A DNA stretch of 64,000 nucleotides from Candidatus Rhodoferax bjergmarkensis. Its GTDB lineage: Bacteria; Pseudomonadota; Gammaproteobacteria; Burkholderiales; Burkholderiaceae_C. The position numbers were made by a program, and so were the translations under genes. A model generated the notes under the pieces. That model was not told the origin of the DNA, searched no databases, and worked only from the letters and a program-made list of their open reading frames with translations. Positions 18,745-28,114 of the stretch are shown piece after piece. The stretch is taken from NCBI GenBank assembly GCA_016708345.1, contig JADJFX010000043.1:102457-166456 (forward strand), written 5' to 3'. Positions within the stretch are counted from its first letter, which is position 1. Each line of letters begins with the position of its first letter.

Positions 18745-20509
18745 ATGAGTGAATTGGGTTCCCGCGTGACCGATCCGGTGGCTGCACCCACCGACACAGA
18801 GTCATCCGACGAAGTTGCCGAACAGTCCGCGGAACAGCGCGAGGCGCTTGCGCGTGAAGCCGCAGAACTGGCTGCACAGCGCGCTGCGCAAGAGGCTGAA
18901 GAGGCAGCGGTGCGAGCGGCACGACTGAAACGTTTGATGCAGCGGATTGCCTCCCATGCGGATTTCGCTCTCCATGCGCGACTCTATCGCGGGCATTCAA
19001 AAAGTGGTGCGCTCCGAAAAATCGCACGTCAGGGCGCTGACCGCCGAGATCGCCGAAGACGTTGCCATGACCGGCAAACTGCTGCGCTTGGTCAACGCCG
19101 CGTTTTACAGTTCGGTCGGTGGCGGCAGCATCACCAGCATGAAGCGCGCCGTGGACCTGATGGGTTTTCAAAGCATCGGTATGCTGGCCAGTTCCTTGGC
19201 TCTTTTTGAGCGCTTGCCCAAGCATTCCGATGGCGACCGCTTGCGCCAAGAGTTTGGCAAAGCCCAGTTTGCCGCCATGCTGGCGCAAGAAATGTGCAAC
19301 AGCCGCAAGCACATCGACGGTGCCTACATGACTGCCCTGTTTCAGAACTTGGGCAGTATGCTGGGCGGGATGCACTTCCCGGATGAAATAAAAGGATTTG
19401 AGGCCGCGCTGGACACCAGTGGCCTGGCACCGGGAGACCCGGCCAGACCGGAGGCGAGGGAACGGCTGGCACGTCAGCACTGGGGCATCGGGATTGAAGA
19501 AATCGGTATTGAAGTCGCCGCGCAATGGGGATGGCCCGAAACCTTGCGCACCAGCTTGCGCAGCCTGCGCCCCAGCGACAACCAGCGCGCTGCCAACTCT
19601 GAAGAATACCCGCGCGTGTTATGCACAGGGGCCAACCAGCTCGCGGGCGACCTGTTGCGCCTGCCAAACTCGGGCACCCAGGAAGAACGCGCTGCGGCAC
19701 GCAAAGAGTGTGTCGAACGCTTTGTCGCAGACATGGCCATCCCGCTGGATTTGAATGTTGATGGAATGGTTAACGTGGTCGAGAGTACCCAGAAGGAGTG
19801 GGACGAATTGGCCAGAGTACTCGGTTTCGGCCCTTCGCAAAGCACGGCAAGCCCCACCCCAGCAGCCAAGGCCGTGCCATCAGAAAACCAAAAGAAGCCC
19901 CCCCGGCAAAAGTCAGCCCCAAGCCAGCGCCAGCAGCTCCCCGACCACCCGTGCGTGTGGCAAGCGCGGCACCTGTCGTCGTAGCCGAAGTCTTGGGTTC
20001 GGCATTGGAGAAAGTCAGCGAGTTGGTTTCTGTCGGGGGCACCACGCGGCCAATTGCTGCAGTTGTGCATGAAGACCATGTATGACGCTTTGCAGCTGCA
20101 GCGCGTCATTCTGTGCTTGCGTGACCCGCAAAGCGGTGCCTTGCAAGGAAAAATGGGCTTGGGTGACCGAGCAACCGAGTTGGCACCTGTATTTGATATT
20201 CCCATGCAGCCTCCCACGGATTTGTTTGGACTGCTGTGCCTCAAGAACGCCGATACGCTGATCGCCGACACCTCTGACCCGGTCATTTCCAAACGATTGC
20301 CCGCTTGGTACAAGCACGCAAAGGCGCAGACTTTTTTGTGGTTGCCCATGGTGGCAGGCACCCAAGTGCTGGGAGCCCTCTACGGCGACCAACCGCTGGC
20401 TGGAAGCTTGGTGCTGAGCGAGCGTGAAATGTCTCTGCTCAAAACACTGCGCAACCAAGTGGTCATGGCGATCCATTTTGGTGCCAATGGGGGCAGTAAG
20501 CCAGGTTGA
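18745..20509 (+). CDS. HDOD - GAF domain signalling protein (three frameshifts)
   Basis: The start ATG 18745 has a GGGGGAG ribosome-binding site. Order: an Ala/Glu-rich helical leader (to about 18945), an HDOD domain (about 18970-19750; KLLRLVNAAFYSSVGGGSITSMKRAVDLMG, then ALFQNLGSMLGG), a Pro/Ala-rich linker, and a GAF-like sensor (about 20075-20480; ILCLRDPQSGALQGKMGLG, LPMVAGTQVLGALYGD). Indels near 18965 (extra base), in the C7 tract 19898-19904 (one lost) and near 20040-20070 split the frame. HDOD proteins lack the HD phosphohydrolase residues and act in signalling; the GAF ligand is unknown. Confidence 0.75.
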
Positions 20510-20611
20510 CGGGTGTTTCCAAAGGCTATTTCCGTTAAGGCAAACTTGCCCACCAATTCCGCACCCCTCACCACACGTGCCCTACCCCTTCCCCTATCTG
20601 GAGACAACCCC

Positions 20612-21483
20612 ATGACCGACACCTCTGCCTACACCCCACCCCAAGTCTGGAGCTGGGACCGAGACAATGGCGGAAAGTACGCCAGCATCAACCGACCCGT
20701 CGCCGGTGCAACGCATGACAAGGCGCTGCCCGTGGGCGGCACCCGCTGCAGTTGTACTCGCTGGCCACGCCCAACGGCGTGAAGGTCACTGTGATGCTGG
20801 AAGAGCTGCTGGCACTGGGACACAGCGGCGCGGAGTACGACGCCTGGCTGATCCGCATCAACGAAGGTGAGCAATTTGGCAGCGGCTTTGTCGAGATCAA
20901 CCCCAACTCCAAAATACCCGCGCTGGTGGACCATAGCACCCCCACGCCGCAGCGCGTGTTTGAGTCCGGTGCCATCCTTATCTACCTGGCTGAAAAATTT
21001 GGTGCCTTCCTGCCCGCTGGTGGAAGCGCTCGTGCCGAGTGCCTGTCGTGGCTGTTCTGGCAAATGGGCAGCGCGCCCTTTTTGGGCGGCGGCTTTGGCC
21101 ACTTTTACGCCTATGCACCGAGCAAGATGAAATACCCAATTGACCGTTATGCCATGGAAGTCAAGCGCCAGCTCGACGTGCTTGACCGGCACCTGGCCGA
21201 CAAGCCCTACCTGGCAGGCAGCGACTACACCATTGCCGACATGGCAGTCTGGCCGTGGTATGGCGCGCTGGTCAAGGGTTTGCTCTACAGCGCCGGTGAA
21301 TTCCTGCAGGTCCACACCTACACGCATGTGATCCGCTGGGCCGACCAGATCGCACAACGCCCCGCCGTGCAGCGCGGGCGCATGGTCAACCGCGTCTCGG
21401 GCGACCCTGCCAGCCAACTGCACGAACGCCACGACGCCAGCGACTTTGACACCCAGACCCAAGACAAACTCAACCCATCCTGA
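20612..21483 (+). CDS. yghU: Glutathione S-transferase, YghU-type disulfide-bond oxidoreductase (frameshifted)
   Basis: About 290 residues. The N-terminus TPPQVWSWDRDNGGKYASINRPVAGATHDKALPVG is characteristic of YghU, a Nu-class GST that reduces disulfides and peroxides with two glutathiones. One base is missing near 20738 (restored reading LPVGRHPLQLYSLATPNGVKV). The thioredoxin-fold domain (PNSKIPALVD, ESGAILIYLAEKFG) and the alpha-helical GST-C domain (YLAGSDYTIADMAVWPWYG) follow. It is separated by 2 nt from a second GST gene, and the two are probably co-transcribed. Confidence 0.9.
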
Positions 21484-21485
21484 CC

Positions 21486-22116
21486 ATGCTTACCCTTTAC
21501 GACTGCAGCACCGCCCCCAGCCCGCGCCGCGCCCGTATTTTGCTGGCCGAAAAAGGCATCCCCACGACACCGTGCAGATCGACCTGCGTAGCGGCGAGCA
21601 GCTTGGCGAGGCCTATCGCGCCATCAACCCCAATGCACCGTGCCCGCCCTGCGCCTTGAGAACGGCGTGGTGCTTGCCGACAACGCCGCGATTGCGGCTT
21701 ATCTGGAAGCCGCCTACCCCGAACCGCCGCTGCTGGGCATCACCGCGCTGGAGAAAGCCGAAATTGCCAGCTGGCACTGGCGCGCCGAGTTCGAAGGCTT
21801 GCTGGCCATCGCCGAAGCCTTGCGCAATGGCTCCCCCGCCATGGCCAACCGCGCCCTGCCGGGCCCGGTCAACTACCCCCAGATCCCGGAACTGGCACAG
21901 CGAGGGGTGGCGCGGGTGCAGCAGTTTTTTGCGACGCTGAACGAGCACCTGGCCGGACGCGAGTTCATCGCGACCGAGCGCTTCAGCATCGCCGACATCA
22001 CGGCCGTGGTGGCGGTCGATTTTGCGCGCGTGGTGAAGGTCAAACCTACCGAGCAGCATCCGCATTTGCTGCGCTGGCGTTTGGCTGTGGGGCAACGAGC
22101 CTCTATTGGGGGGTAA
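21486..22116 (+). CDS. Glutathione S-transferase family protein (two frameshifts)
   Basis: About 211 residues from ATG 21486: TLYDCSTAPSPRRARILLAEKGIP (thioredoxin fold; Ser in the CxxS-like position), then, after restoring one C near 21561, HDTVQIDLRSGEQLGEAYRAINPNA, and after restoring one C near 21636, VPALRLENGVVLADNAAIAAYLEAAYP. The GST-C domain ends with FSIADITAVVAVDFARVV. Both breaks are one-base losses in runs of C. General soluble detoxification enzyme; the substrate is not inferable. Confidence 0.87.
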
Positions 22117-22256
22117 GCAGCCTCATTACCGCCGACGATGAATTCGGCTGAAGAAATACGGCAAATCCATATCTAAGGGATGCAGCCAATGACCTGGGCG
22201 TAGATCACCGGGGCTGAGGCTGTCCAACGTTGCGCATTTGCTCATCATGGCACCGG

Positions 22257-22988
22257 TCAGTCGGAGCCTGCGTCGGCACGGGTGGGCACGATGCGGCGTA
22301 AAGCCCGCACTTTTTGCCATAACACCGCCTTGGGCGTGTGCATGGCCATGGCTTGCATGCAGCGATCCAGCCAGCCCAAGCGGTGTTGCAAACGGTCGAT
22401 GGCCTTGCCCAAGTCCAGCGCTACGCTGGGGCCATAGGCCTGCTCGGCCTTGGCCAGTGCAGCGCGCAGAACGGGCAAGGGCAGTTGCATCATGGCGAGG
22501 TCAATCACATCGCGGCTGAATACGCCGTCATCGGCCTGCCGGTCGGCGTTGGCAAGCAGTTTGGATGTTGCCAAGTCCAGCCGGGTGAGCGTGGACACGC
22601 CGCAAATTTTGTCGCTGGCTTTGGGCGTGACCAGCGCAATGCGTGCCTCGCGCACGATTTCGAACTTGATGCTGTGTCCGTCCATCTGAATCTGGGTGCG
22701 AATGCCGTACTGGTCGGCCCGAATCTCTCGCAGCGCCACCAGGGGCGGCGCCTGCAGGTGGGTGATACCAGTCAGTCCATCGGGATGGGTCAGCAGTTGG
22801 CGCAGCTCCCGGTAGCCAGCCGCGTCCGACACCAAAAAGTCGATGTCCACCGATTCGCGGTATTCCCCATGCAGCAACGCAAGACAGGTGCCACCGCCGA
22901 AATAACAACCGTGCGCCAGCAAGGTGCTGCCGTTCAGCGCATGCAGCACATGGGCAATGCGCTGGTGGTGCGGGCGTTCAAACTGCAT
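22257..22988 (-). CDS. Nucleotidyltransferase toxin, AbiEii/AbiGii family
   Basis: About 243 residues from ATG 22988 (MQFERPHHQRIAHVLHAL). The nucleotidyltransferase core is plain: FGGGTCLALLHG followed by RESVDIDFLVSD (the D-x-D metal pair), then KFEIVREARIAL with a third acidic residue. This is the toxin of type IV-like TA/abortive infection modules; family members transfer nucleotides, in studied cases to tRNA. The start overlaps the antitoxin stop by 11 nt, as usual for these pairs. The frame is intact. Confidence 0.85.
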   Translation of the reverse strand: MQFERPHHQRIAHVLHALNGSTLLAHGCYFGGGTCLALLHGEYRESVDIDFLVSDAAGYRELRQLLTHPDGLTGITHLQAPPLVALREIRADQYGIRTQIQMDGHSIKFEIVREARIALVTPKASDKICGVSTLTRLDLATSKLLANADRQADDGVFSRDVIDLAMMQLPLPVLRAALAKAEQAYGPSVALDLGKAIDRLQHRLGWLDRCMQAMAMHTPKAVLWQKVRALRRIVPTRADAGSD

Positions 22989-23548
22989 GGCTAGTCTGGT
23001 GCCCCACGCTCCGCCGCTGCGCGGGTCGCTGCCCCGCGCGGGGGCCGTTCGCGCTTTGGGGCGGCCCGGCAGCGCTAAAGGCCAAGCGCAGGGCTTGCAG
23101 CAGGGCATGTTCGTCGGCGGACATGGCTGACATATCCAGGTGGCGGGCGTTGCGCTCGTAAATGTCCAGCGCCTCGGTGGGCGTGAGTGTGTCGGTGCCA
23201 TGCACCTGCCACGCCAGGGGCACGCAACTGCGGGTAATCCGCCAACGCCACCCGCGCCGGTATCCAACCGGTGTGATCGAGGGGCGTTGCGGTGCGCTGG
23301 TCTTCGTCGGTAACGGTGGTGGCTTGCAGCGTCATCCCCAAGGCCGCCAGTGCGTTGCACCAAGCCCCCATGGTCACGGACGCCTCGCCTTTTTCGATGC
23401 GGTGCAGGGTCACGCGCGAAATGCTTGCCGCCTCGGCCGTCACGGTGGCGCTCAGGCGCAAGGCCTTGCGCCGCGAACGCATCCGCGCGCCCAAGGCATG
23501 CAGCGGGGCGGTCTGGCTGTCATGTGTTTGCGGGGTGGTGGCATTCAT
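22978..23548 (-). CDS. XRE-type HTH antitoxin paired with the AbiEii toxin (frameshifted)
   Basis: N-terminal helix-turn-helix (ARMRSRRKALRLSATVTAEAASISRVTLHRIEKGEASVTM, residues about 21-60). An indel near 23224 breaks the frame; in the next frame the conserved tail resumes as PLAWQVHGTDTLTPTEALDIYERNARHLD..ALLQALRLAF. The last ~25 residues (GPPQSANGPRAGQRPAQRR..) are encoded by a GC-rich repeat-like segment and are probably not ancestral. The promoter region contains an 11-bp inverted repeat abutting the start codon, suggesting autorepression. Confidence 0.78.
22996..23085. repeat. GC-rich repeat-like segment at the antitoxin 3' end
   Basis: Very GC-rich stretch with internal complementary runs (GCCCCGCGCGGGGGC near 23030-23045). 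It resembles in composition and layout the insert at 25655-25703 inside putA, and the intergenic palindromic repeats common in Comamonadaceae. It supplies the last codons of the antitoxin. Similarity between the two copies is partial, so relatedness is tentative. Confidence 0.4.
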
Positions 23549-23549
23549 A

Positions 23550-23599
23550 GTGTTTCTTATTATTTACAAAAATATTAATTTGTCAAATATAAGAAACAC
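23550..23599. promoter_or_regulatory. Inverted-repeat operator in front of the AbiEii-type TA operon
   Basis: Perfect 11-bp arms GTGTTTCTTAT (23550-23560) and ATAAGAAACAC (23589-23599), centres 39 bp apart (nearly four helical turns), in an AT-rich segment. The inner arm is 1 nt upstream of the antitoxin ATG (minus strand), so a bound dimer pair would cover promoter and start. The helix-turn-helix antitoxin is the obvious candidate repressor. Confidence 0.65.
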
Positions 23600-23819
23600 A
23601 TTTTGTGCAAAAACACTAAAAACCAGGTGGCGCTGGGCGGGTAGGTGGCGTATCTGGAGGCGCAGTCTCAGGTCGGCAACCGAGCCGATTTGAAATGTCC
23701 TCAGTCAAATCAGATTTGCTATCGAATTAGTAACTGGCTGCACAAATTTCGCGGGCGTAAACAGTGGTTTCGATCCGAGGTGGAGGTTCAGCGTGAAAGC
23801 TCACTGTATTTCACGCCAA

Positions 23820-26800
23820 CTACCGATCTCGCCCCCACCCGCCGCCCCCGCCAGCAGCGCCGCATTCCCCCGCCGCCGCCATATTCACCGTCACCGTCTG
23901 CTCCGCGCAGAAGCGGTACAGGTAGTGCGGCCCGCCCGCCTTGGGGCCGGTGCCGCTCAGCCCTTGGCCGCCAAACGGCTGCACGCCCACCACGGCACCA
24001 ATCTGGTTGCGGTTGATATAGACGTTTCCCACGTGGGCGGCGTGGGCCAGCGCCTGGGCTCTGGAGTCGATGCGGGTCTGGATGCCCAGGCTCAAGCCGT
24101 AGCCCAGGGCGTTGATCTGCTCAATGACCGCCTGCGGGTCGCCGCGCCAGCGCACGATGTGCAGCACCGGGCCGAAAATTTCCTGCTTTAGCTCGGCAAT
24201 CGAACCGATTTCAAACGCTTGCGGCCAGATCAGGTTGGGAATCTGGCTCGCGTCGGTTGAGGTTTTTGCTACTGAATTAATAGCTTCTTGCGCACATTCT
24301 ACATGCGCAAACACCTGTTTTGCTTCTAAATTCAGGCGCGCAATCTGCTGCTCTATGCTGTCAAAGGCCTGCGCATCAATCACCGGCCCCAGGTCGGTGC
24401 TGAACAGGGCCGGGTCGCCCGCCACCAGCTCCTGGGCTGCGCCTTGCAGCATCTCGATGACCCGCTGGGCAATCGACTCATGCACACACAAAAGGCGCAA
24501 GGCCGAGCAGCGCTGGCCGGCGCTTCTGAAGGCGGACTGCAGCACCGCATCCACCACCTGCTCGGGCAAGGCAGAGCTGTCCACCAGCATGGCGTTGAGG
24601 CCGCCGGTTTCGGCGATCAGCGGCACGATCGGGCCATCTTTGGCGGCCAGCGCGCGCTGGATGTGCTTGGCCACCTGGGTAGAGCCGGTGAACACCACCC
24701 CGGCCACGCCAGGCTCAGCCACCAGCGCCGCTCCCACGGTGTCGCCGGGGCCATGCATCAGTTGCAGCACGTCTTGCGGCACGCCCGCTGCGTGCAGCAG
24801 TTTGACGGCTTCCAGCGCCACCACCGGCGTTTGCTCTGCCGGTTTGGCCAGCACGGTGTTGCCGGTGACCAAGGCGGCGGCCACCTGGCCGACAAAAATG
24901 GCCAGCGGAAAGTTCCACGGGCTGATACACACCCAGGGGCCACGGCCTTTCAAACGCAGCTCGTTGACTTCGCCGGTCACCCCTTGCAGGGTGATGGGCA
25001 CCATGATGCGCTCGGCCTCAAGGGCGTAGTAGCGCAGAAAGTCCACCGCCTCGCGCACCTCGCTCACGGCATCCGGCCAGGTTTTGAACGCCTCTTTGAC
25101 CAGCAGGGCGCAGAAACGGGGCAGCTCACTCTCCAGCGCGTTTGCGGCCTGGCGCAGCATGTCAGCGCGCACGCCAACCGCGGTTTTGCTCCAAATTTGA
25201 TAGCTTCTTGCGCAGGTAGACAGTGCGCTAGAGGCCAATTTGGCATCAAACTCTGCGACCTGTGGAATGTGCAGCGCCTGGCAGGCCGCCAGGAGCGGCG
25301 CGCGCATGGTTTGCACCGTCAAATCCAGCCCGGCGCTGTTGGCGCGGCTTGTGCCAAAAAGTTGTGGCGGCAGGGGCAGCGCGCTTTGCGGCTCTGCATG
25401 CAGCGGCGAGCGCAAGAGATCGCCCATGCCCACCGACTCGTCGGCCAGTTGGTGGACAAAGGAGTTGTTGGCCCCGTTTTCCAGCAGGCGGCGCACCAGA
25501 TAGGCCAGCAGGTCTTTGTGCGCGCCCACCGGGGCATAGACGCGGCAGGCGATGGCGGGGTTTTTCAGCACCTCGCGGTAAACGCCCTCCCCCATGCCGT
25601 GCAAGCGCTGCAATTCAAATTGCGGCTGATCTGGAGCCAAGGCCGCAGCGCCTGGCCGCCCCGGGCCAGGCACGGCCCCCTCGGGGGGCAGCGTGGGGGC
25701 CGCAGTTGCGGCCAGCTGCACAATGGCTGCAATGGTGGCCGCGTTGTGCGTGGCGAACTGGGGGTAGATGGCATCGGGCGCGCTTAAGAGCACCTTGGCG
25801 CAGGCCAGGTAGGCAATGTCGGTGTGGTGCTTGTGGGTGAACACCGGGTAGTGGGGCAGGCCCAGCTCCTGCGCACGCTTGATCTCTGCATCCCAGTACG
25901 CCCCCTTGACCAAGCGGCACATCAGCCTGATTTGCAGGTGGCGGGCGGTGTGGATGACGTGCTCCACCAGCGCCAGCGAGCGTGTCTGGTAGGCCTGCAG
26001 CGCCAGCCCGAAGCCGCCCCACTGCGGGTAATACAGGGCCACCTTGGCCGCCAGCGCGCCAAACACGTCCAGCGACAGCTCCAGCCGGTCCACCTCTTCG
26101 GCGTCAATGGTCAGGCTGAGGTTGGCGCGGGCGGCCTGCTCGCACAGCCCCCACACGCGCGGCACCAGCTCGGCCATCACCCGTGCGTGCTGGCCGTCCT
26201 CATAGCGCGGGTGCAGCGCGCTGAGTTTGATGGATATACCATCTTTTTGCTCACTACCGCACGTCAATTCTGCGCGAGCAGCTATAACTTCAATAGCATT
26301 CTGGTAGTTGGCAAGGTACTTCAGGGCGTCTGCCCCGGTGCGGGCACCTTCGCCCAGCATGTCGTAGCTGTAGCGCAGGCCGTGCGCCTTGTGCCTTGCC
26401 GCGGCGGCCACTGCCAGGGCTTCGCCCATGCTCTGGCCCAGCACAAACTGGTGCCCCAGCAACTGCACCGCTCGCAGCGTGGCCGCCACCACCGAGCGGG
26501 CACTCAGCCGGCCCAGTAAGCCGCTGTGGCCTTGGGGGTCAGGCAGGAAATTCTTGCTCAGGTGAATTGCCGCGCTGGACAGGCGCGCCAGCGCGGGGTG
26601 ATCGGTTGCGTCGGAAAAATCAGCACGGCCCAGCTGGTCGGCGGTCAGGGCAATGGCGGTTTCCAGGTCCGGCACGCGCAGCAATGCTTCCGCCAAGCGC
26701 ATCAGCGCCAGCCCTTCGCTGCTGGAGAGAGGGTATTCCTTGAGCAAACTCTCCACCGCCCAAAATGGCGGCGGGTGCTGGCGCACGGCCTGCACCCAGG

Positions 26801-26906
26801 GTGCGGCTTGGGCGGCGCAGGCGGCCCAGTCCAGCGCTTGACTCAAGGTGTTCAAGCACTCGGAAACAATGGGGGCTTCAGGGCGGTAGGGGTTTGGCAG
26901 GCGCAT
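23820..26906 (-). CDS. putA: Bifunctional proline dehydrogenase / L-glutamate gamma-semialdehyde dehydrogenase
   Basis: 1028 residues from ATG 26906, chosen for the GGAGG box 7 nt upstream (minus strand). No N-terminal ribbon-helix-helix DNA-binding domain is present, so this is the catalytic-only (type A) form. The FAD proline dehydrogenase barrel includes GISIKLSALHPRYE and VKGAYWDAEIKRAQE; the P5C dehydrogenase half includes CISPWNFPLAIF, ETGGLNAML and catalytic Cys in SAGQRCSAL. It oxidises proline to glutamate. Three copies of the dispersed AGCTAT repeat (24266-24310, 25186-25230, 26254-26298) and one GC-rich insert (25655-25703) are carried in frame, lengthening surface segments. The glycine-rich C-terminus (AAGGGGGWGRDR) is unusual. 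Confidence 0.95.
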   Translation of the reverse strand: MRLPNPYRPEAPIVSECLNTLSQALDWAACAAQAAPWVQAVRQHPPPFWAVESLLKEYPLSSSEGLALMRLAEALLRVPDLETAIALTADQLGRADFSDATDHPALARLSSAAIHLSKNFLPDPQGHSGLLGRLSARSVVAATLRAVQLLGHQFVLGQSMGEALAVAAAARHKAHGLRYSYDMLGEGARTGADALKYLANYQNAIEVIAARAELTCGSEQKDGISIKLSALHPRYEDGQHARVMAELVPRVWGLCEQAARANLSLTIDAEEVDRLELSLDVFGALAAKVALYYPQWGGFGLALQAYQTRSLALVEHVIHTARHLQIRLMCRLVKGAYWDAEIKRAQELGLPHYPVFTHKHHTDIAYLACAKVLLSAPDAIYPQFATHNAATIAAIVQLAATAAPTLPPEGAVPGPGRPGAAALAPDQPQFELQRLHGMGEGVYREVLKNPAIACRVYAPVGAHKDLLAYLVRRLLENGANNSFVHQLADESVGMGDLLRSPLHAEPQSALPLPPQLFGTSRANSAGLDLTVQTMRAPLLAACQALHIPQVAEFDAKLASSALSTCARSYQIWSKTAVGVRADMLRQAANALESELPRFCALLVKEAFKTWPDAVSEVREAVDFLRYYALEAERIMVPITLQGVTGEVNELRLKGRGPWVCISPWNFPLAIFVGQVAAALVTGNTVLAKPAEQTPVVALEAVKLLHAAGVPQDVLQLMHGPGDTVGAALVAEPGVAGVVFTGSTQVAKHIQRALAAKDGPIVPLIAETGGLNAMLVDSSALPEQVVDAVLQSAFRSAGQRCSALRLLCVHESIAQRVIEMLQGAAQELVAGDPALFSTDLGPVIDAQAFDSIEQQIARLNLEAKQVFAHVECAQEAINSVAKTSTDASQIPNLIWPQAFEIGSIAELKQEIFGPVLHIVRWRGDPQAVIEQINALGYGLSLGIQTRIDSRAQALAHAAHVGNVYINRNQIGAVVGVQPFGGQGLSGTGPKAGGPHYLYRFCAEQTVTVNMAAAGECGAAGGGGGWGRDR
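24266..24310 (-). repeat. Dispersed repeat copy 1 inside putA
   Basis: TTGCTACTGAATTAATAGCTTCTTGCGCACATTCTACATGCGCAA, reverse orientation. In PutA it encodes FAHVECAQEAINSVA, an insert between conserved segments of the dehydrogenase domain. Confidence 0.75.
25186..25230 (-). repeat. Dispersed repeat copy 2 inside putA
   Basis: TTGCTCCAAATTTGATAGCTTCTTGCGCAGGTAGACAGTGCGCTA, reverse orientation. It encodes ALSTCARSYQIWSKT, in the linker between the two catalytic halves of PutA. Confidence 0.75.
25655..25703. repeat. GC-rich repeat inserted in frame in putA
   Basis: Palindrome-rich stretch (CCGCCCCGGGCC.., CCCCCTCGGGGGG) encoding the low-complexity residues TLPPEGAVPGPGRPGAAA between two conserved blocks of the proline dehydrogenase domain (NAATIAAIVQLA and QFELQRLHGMGEGVY). 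It resembles GC-rich intergenic repeats of Comamonadaceae. Confidence 0.6.
26254..26298 (+). repeat. Dispersed repeat copy 3 inside putA
   Basis: ACTACCGCACGTCAATTCTGCGCGAGCAGCTATAACTTCAATAGCA, forward orientation. Encodes IEVIAARAELTCGS ahead of the conserved KDGISIKLSALHPRY block. Confidence 0.72.
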
Positions 26907-26949
26907 GGGGGAACCTCCAGAGCGGGTGGCTAAATGTTCACGCAAATAG

Positions 26950-27894
26950 TCACGTTATTGGCTTGCGCATCAAGGTGCTTTTGCCAAACAGGCTGGCAAT
27001 CAAATCCACGGCCAGTTCGGCGGTCTGGTTGCGCACGTCGAGTGCCGGGTTGATTTCGGTCACATCCAGCGAGGCCAGCTGGCCCGTGTCGGCAATCATC
27101 TCCATGCACAGCTGGGCCTCGCGGTAGGTGGGGCCGCCGCGCACCGGGGTGCCCACGCCGGGCGCAATGAACGGATCCAGAAAATCAACATCCAGACTCA
27201 CGTGCAGATGGGTGTTGGCGTCCATGTGCGCCAGGGCCTGCACCATGGTTTGGCGCATGCCCATCTCGTCGATGAAGCGCATGTCGAACACCTCAATGCC
27301 CATGTCATGCACCAGCCGTTTTTCGCCCTCGTCCACACTGCGGATGCCAATCTGGCGCAGCTCGCTGGCCTTGAGTGCGGGCGCTTGGCCGCTCATGCCA
27401 ATGAGGGCTGGCGGCCCCAGACCGCACAGGCAGGCCACCGGCATGCCGTGCAGATTGCCGCTGGGGGTAAGCAGGGCGGTGTTGAAGTCGGCATGGGCGT
27501 CCAGCCACAACACGCGCAGTTTTTTCCCCTGCACGCGGCAGTGGCGCGCCACCGCGCTGACGGAGCCAATGGCCAGGCAGTGGTCGCCCCCCAACATGAT
27601 GGGCAAGCGCGCTTGCTGGAGTTCGGCGTAAACCGCGTCGTGCAGCAACTGGTTCCACTGCACCACCTCCGGCAAATGGCGGTACCCCCCTACCGCCGCT
27701 TGCCAGGGGTTGTCCGGGCCGCTGAGGTTGCCGCAGTCCTTCACGTCAAGACCGAACTGCGCAAGGGTCTTCACCAGCCCTGCCACGCGCAGCGCCTGCG
27801 GCCCCATGCTGGCACCCTGCGTACTCGCGCCAATGTCGGTGGGTGCGCCAATCAGGCTGACGCCTGTGGGCTGGGAAATGATGGTCGGATTCAT
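26950..27894 (-). CDS. rocF: Arginase
   Basis: About 314 residues from ATG 27894 (MNPTIISQPTGVSLIGAPTD). All three manganese motifs of the arginase/ureohydrolase family are present: GGDHCLAIG, WLDAHADFN and SLDVDFLDPFIAPGVGTPV. Loop details (AHADFNTALLTPSGNLHGMP) fit arginase rather than agmatinase. It hydrolyses arginine to ornithine and urea. It lies 43 nt upstream of putA on the same strand; with the ornithine cyclodeaminase gene at 29.6-30.6 kb it completes arginine -> ornithine -> proline -> glutamate. Confidence 0.93.
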   Translation of the reverse strand: MNPTIISQPTGVSLIGAPTDIGASTQGASMGPQALRVAGLVKTLAQFGLDVKDCGNLSGPDNPWQAAVGGYRHLPEVVQWNQLLHDAVYAELQQARLPIMLGGDHCLAIGSVSAVARHCRVQGKKLRVLWLDAHADFNTALLTPSGNLHGMPVACLCGLGPPALIGMSGQAPALKASELRQIGIRSVDEGEKRLVHDMGIEVFDMRFIDEMGMRQTMVQALAHMDANTHLHVSLDVDFLDPFIAPGVGTPVRGGPTYREAQLCMEMIADTGQLASLDVTEINPALDVRNQTAELAVDLIASLFGKSTLMRKPIT

Positions 27895-28114
27895 GTCACC
27901 AATGCTAATGCGTGCAAGGCAGACTGCAAGGGGAAATTCTTGCGGGCGGTGGTGCGCAAGGATCACTGGGGTGAGGCCGGGGGTGGCAAGCACCTTCAGG
28001 GGCACTTTCGCTGTAATGTGCCCCGCAGGATCAAAATCGCGCGTGGAACAGCGTCCAGCGTTTCGAGCACTTCCTTATGATCTGGTCACTACGTGAGACA
28101 TCAAGGAAGTTCAC

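Noticed and set aside
24444..25787. 447-codon open frame antisense to putA
   Set aside because: Shadow; low-complexity Gln/Arg/Gly composition and no family.
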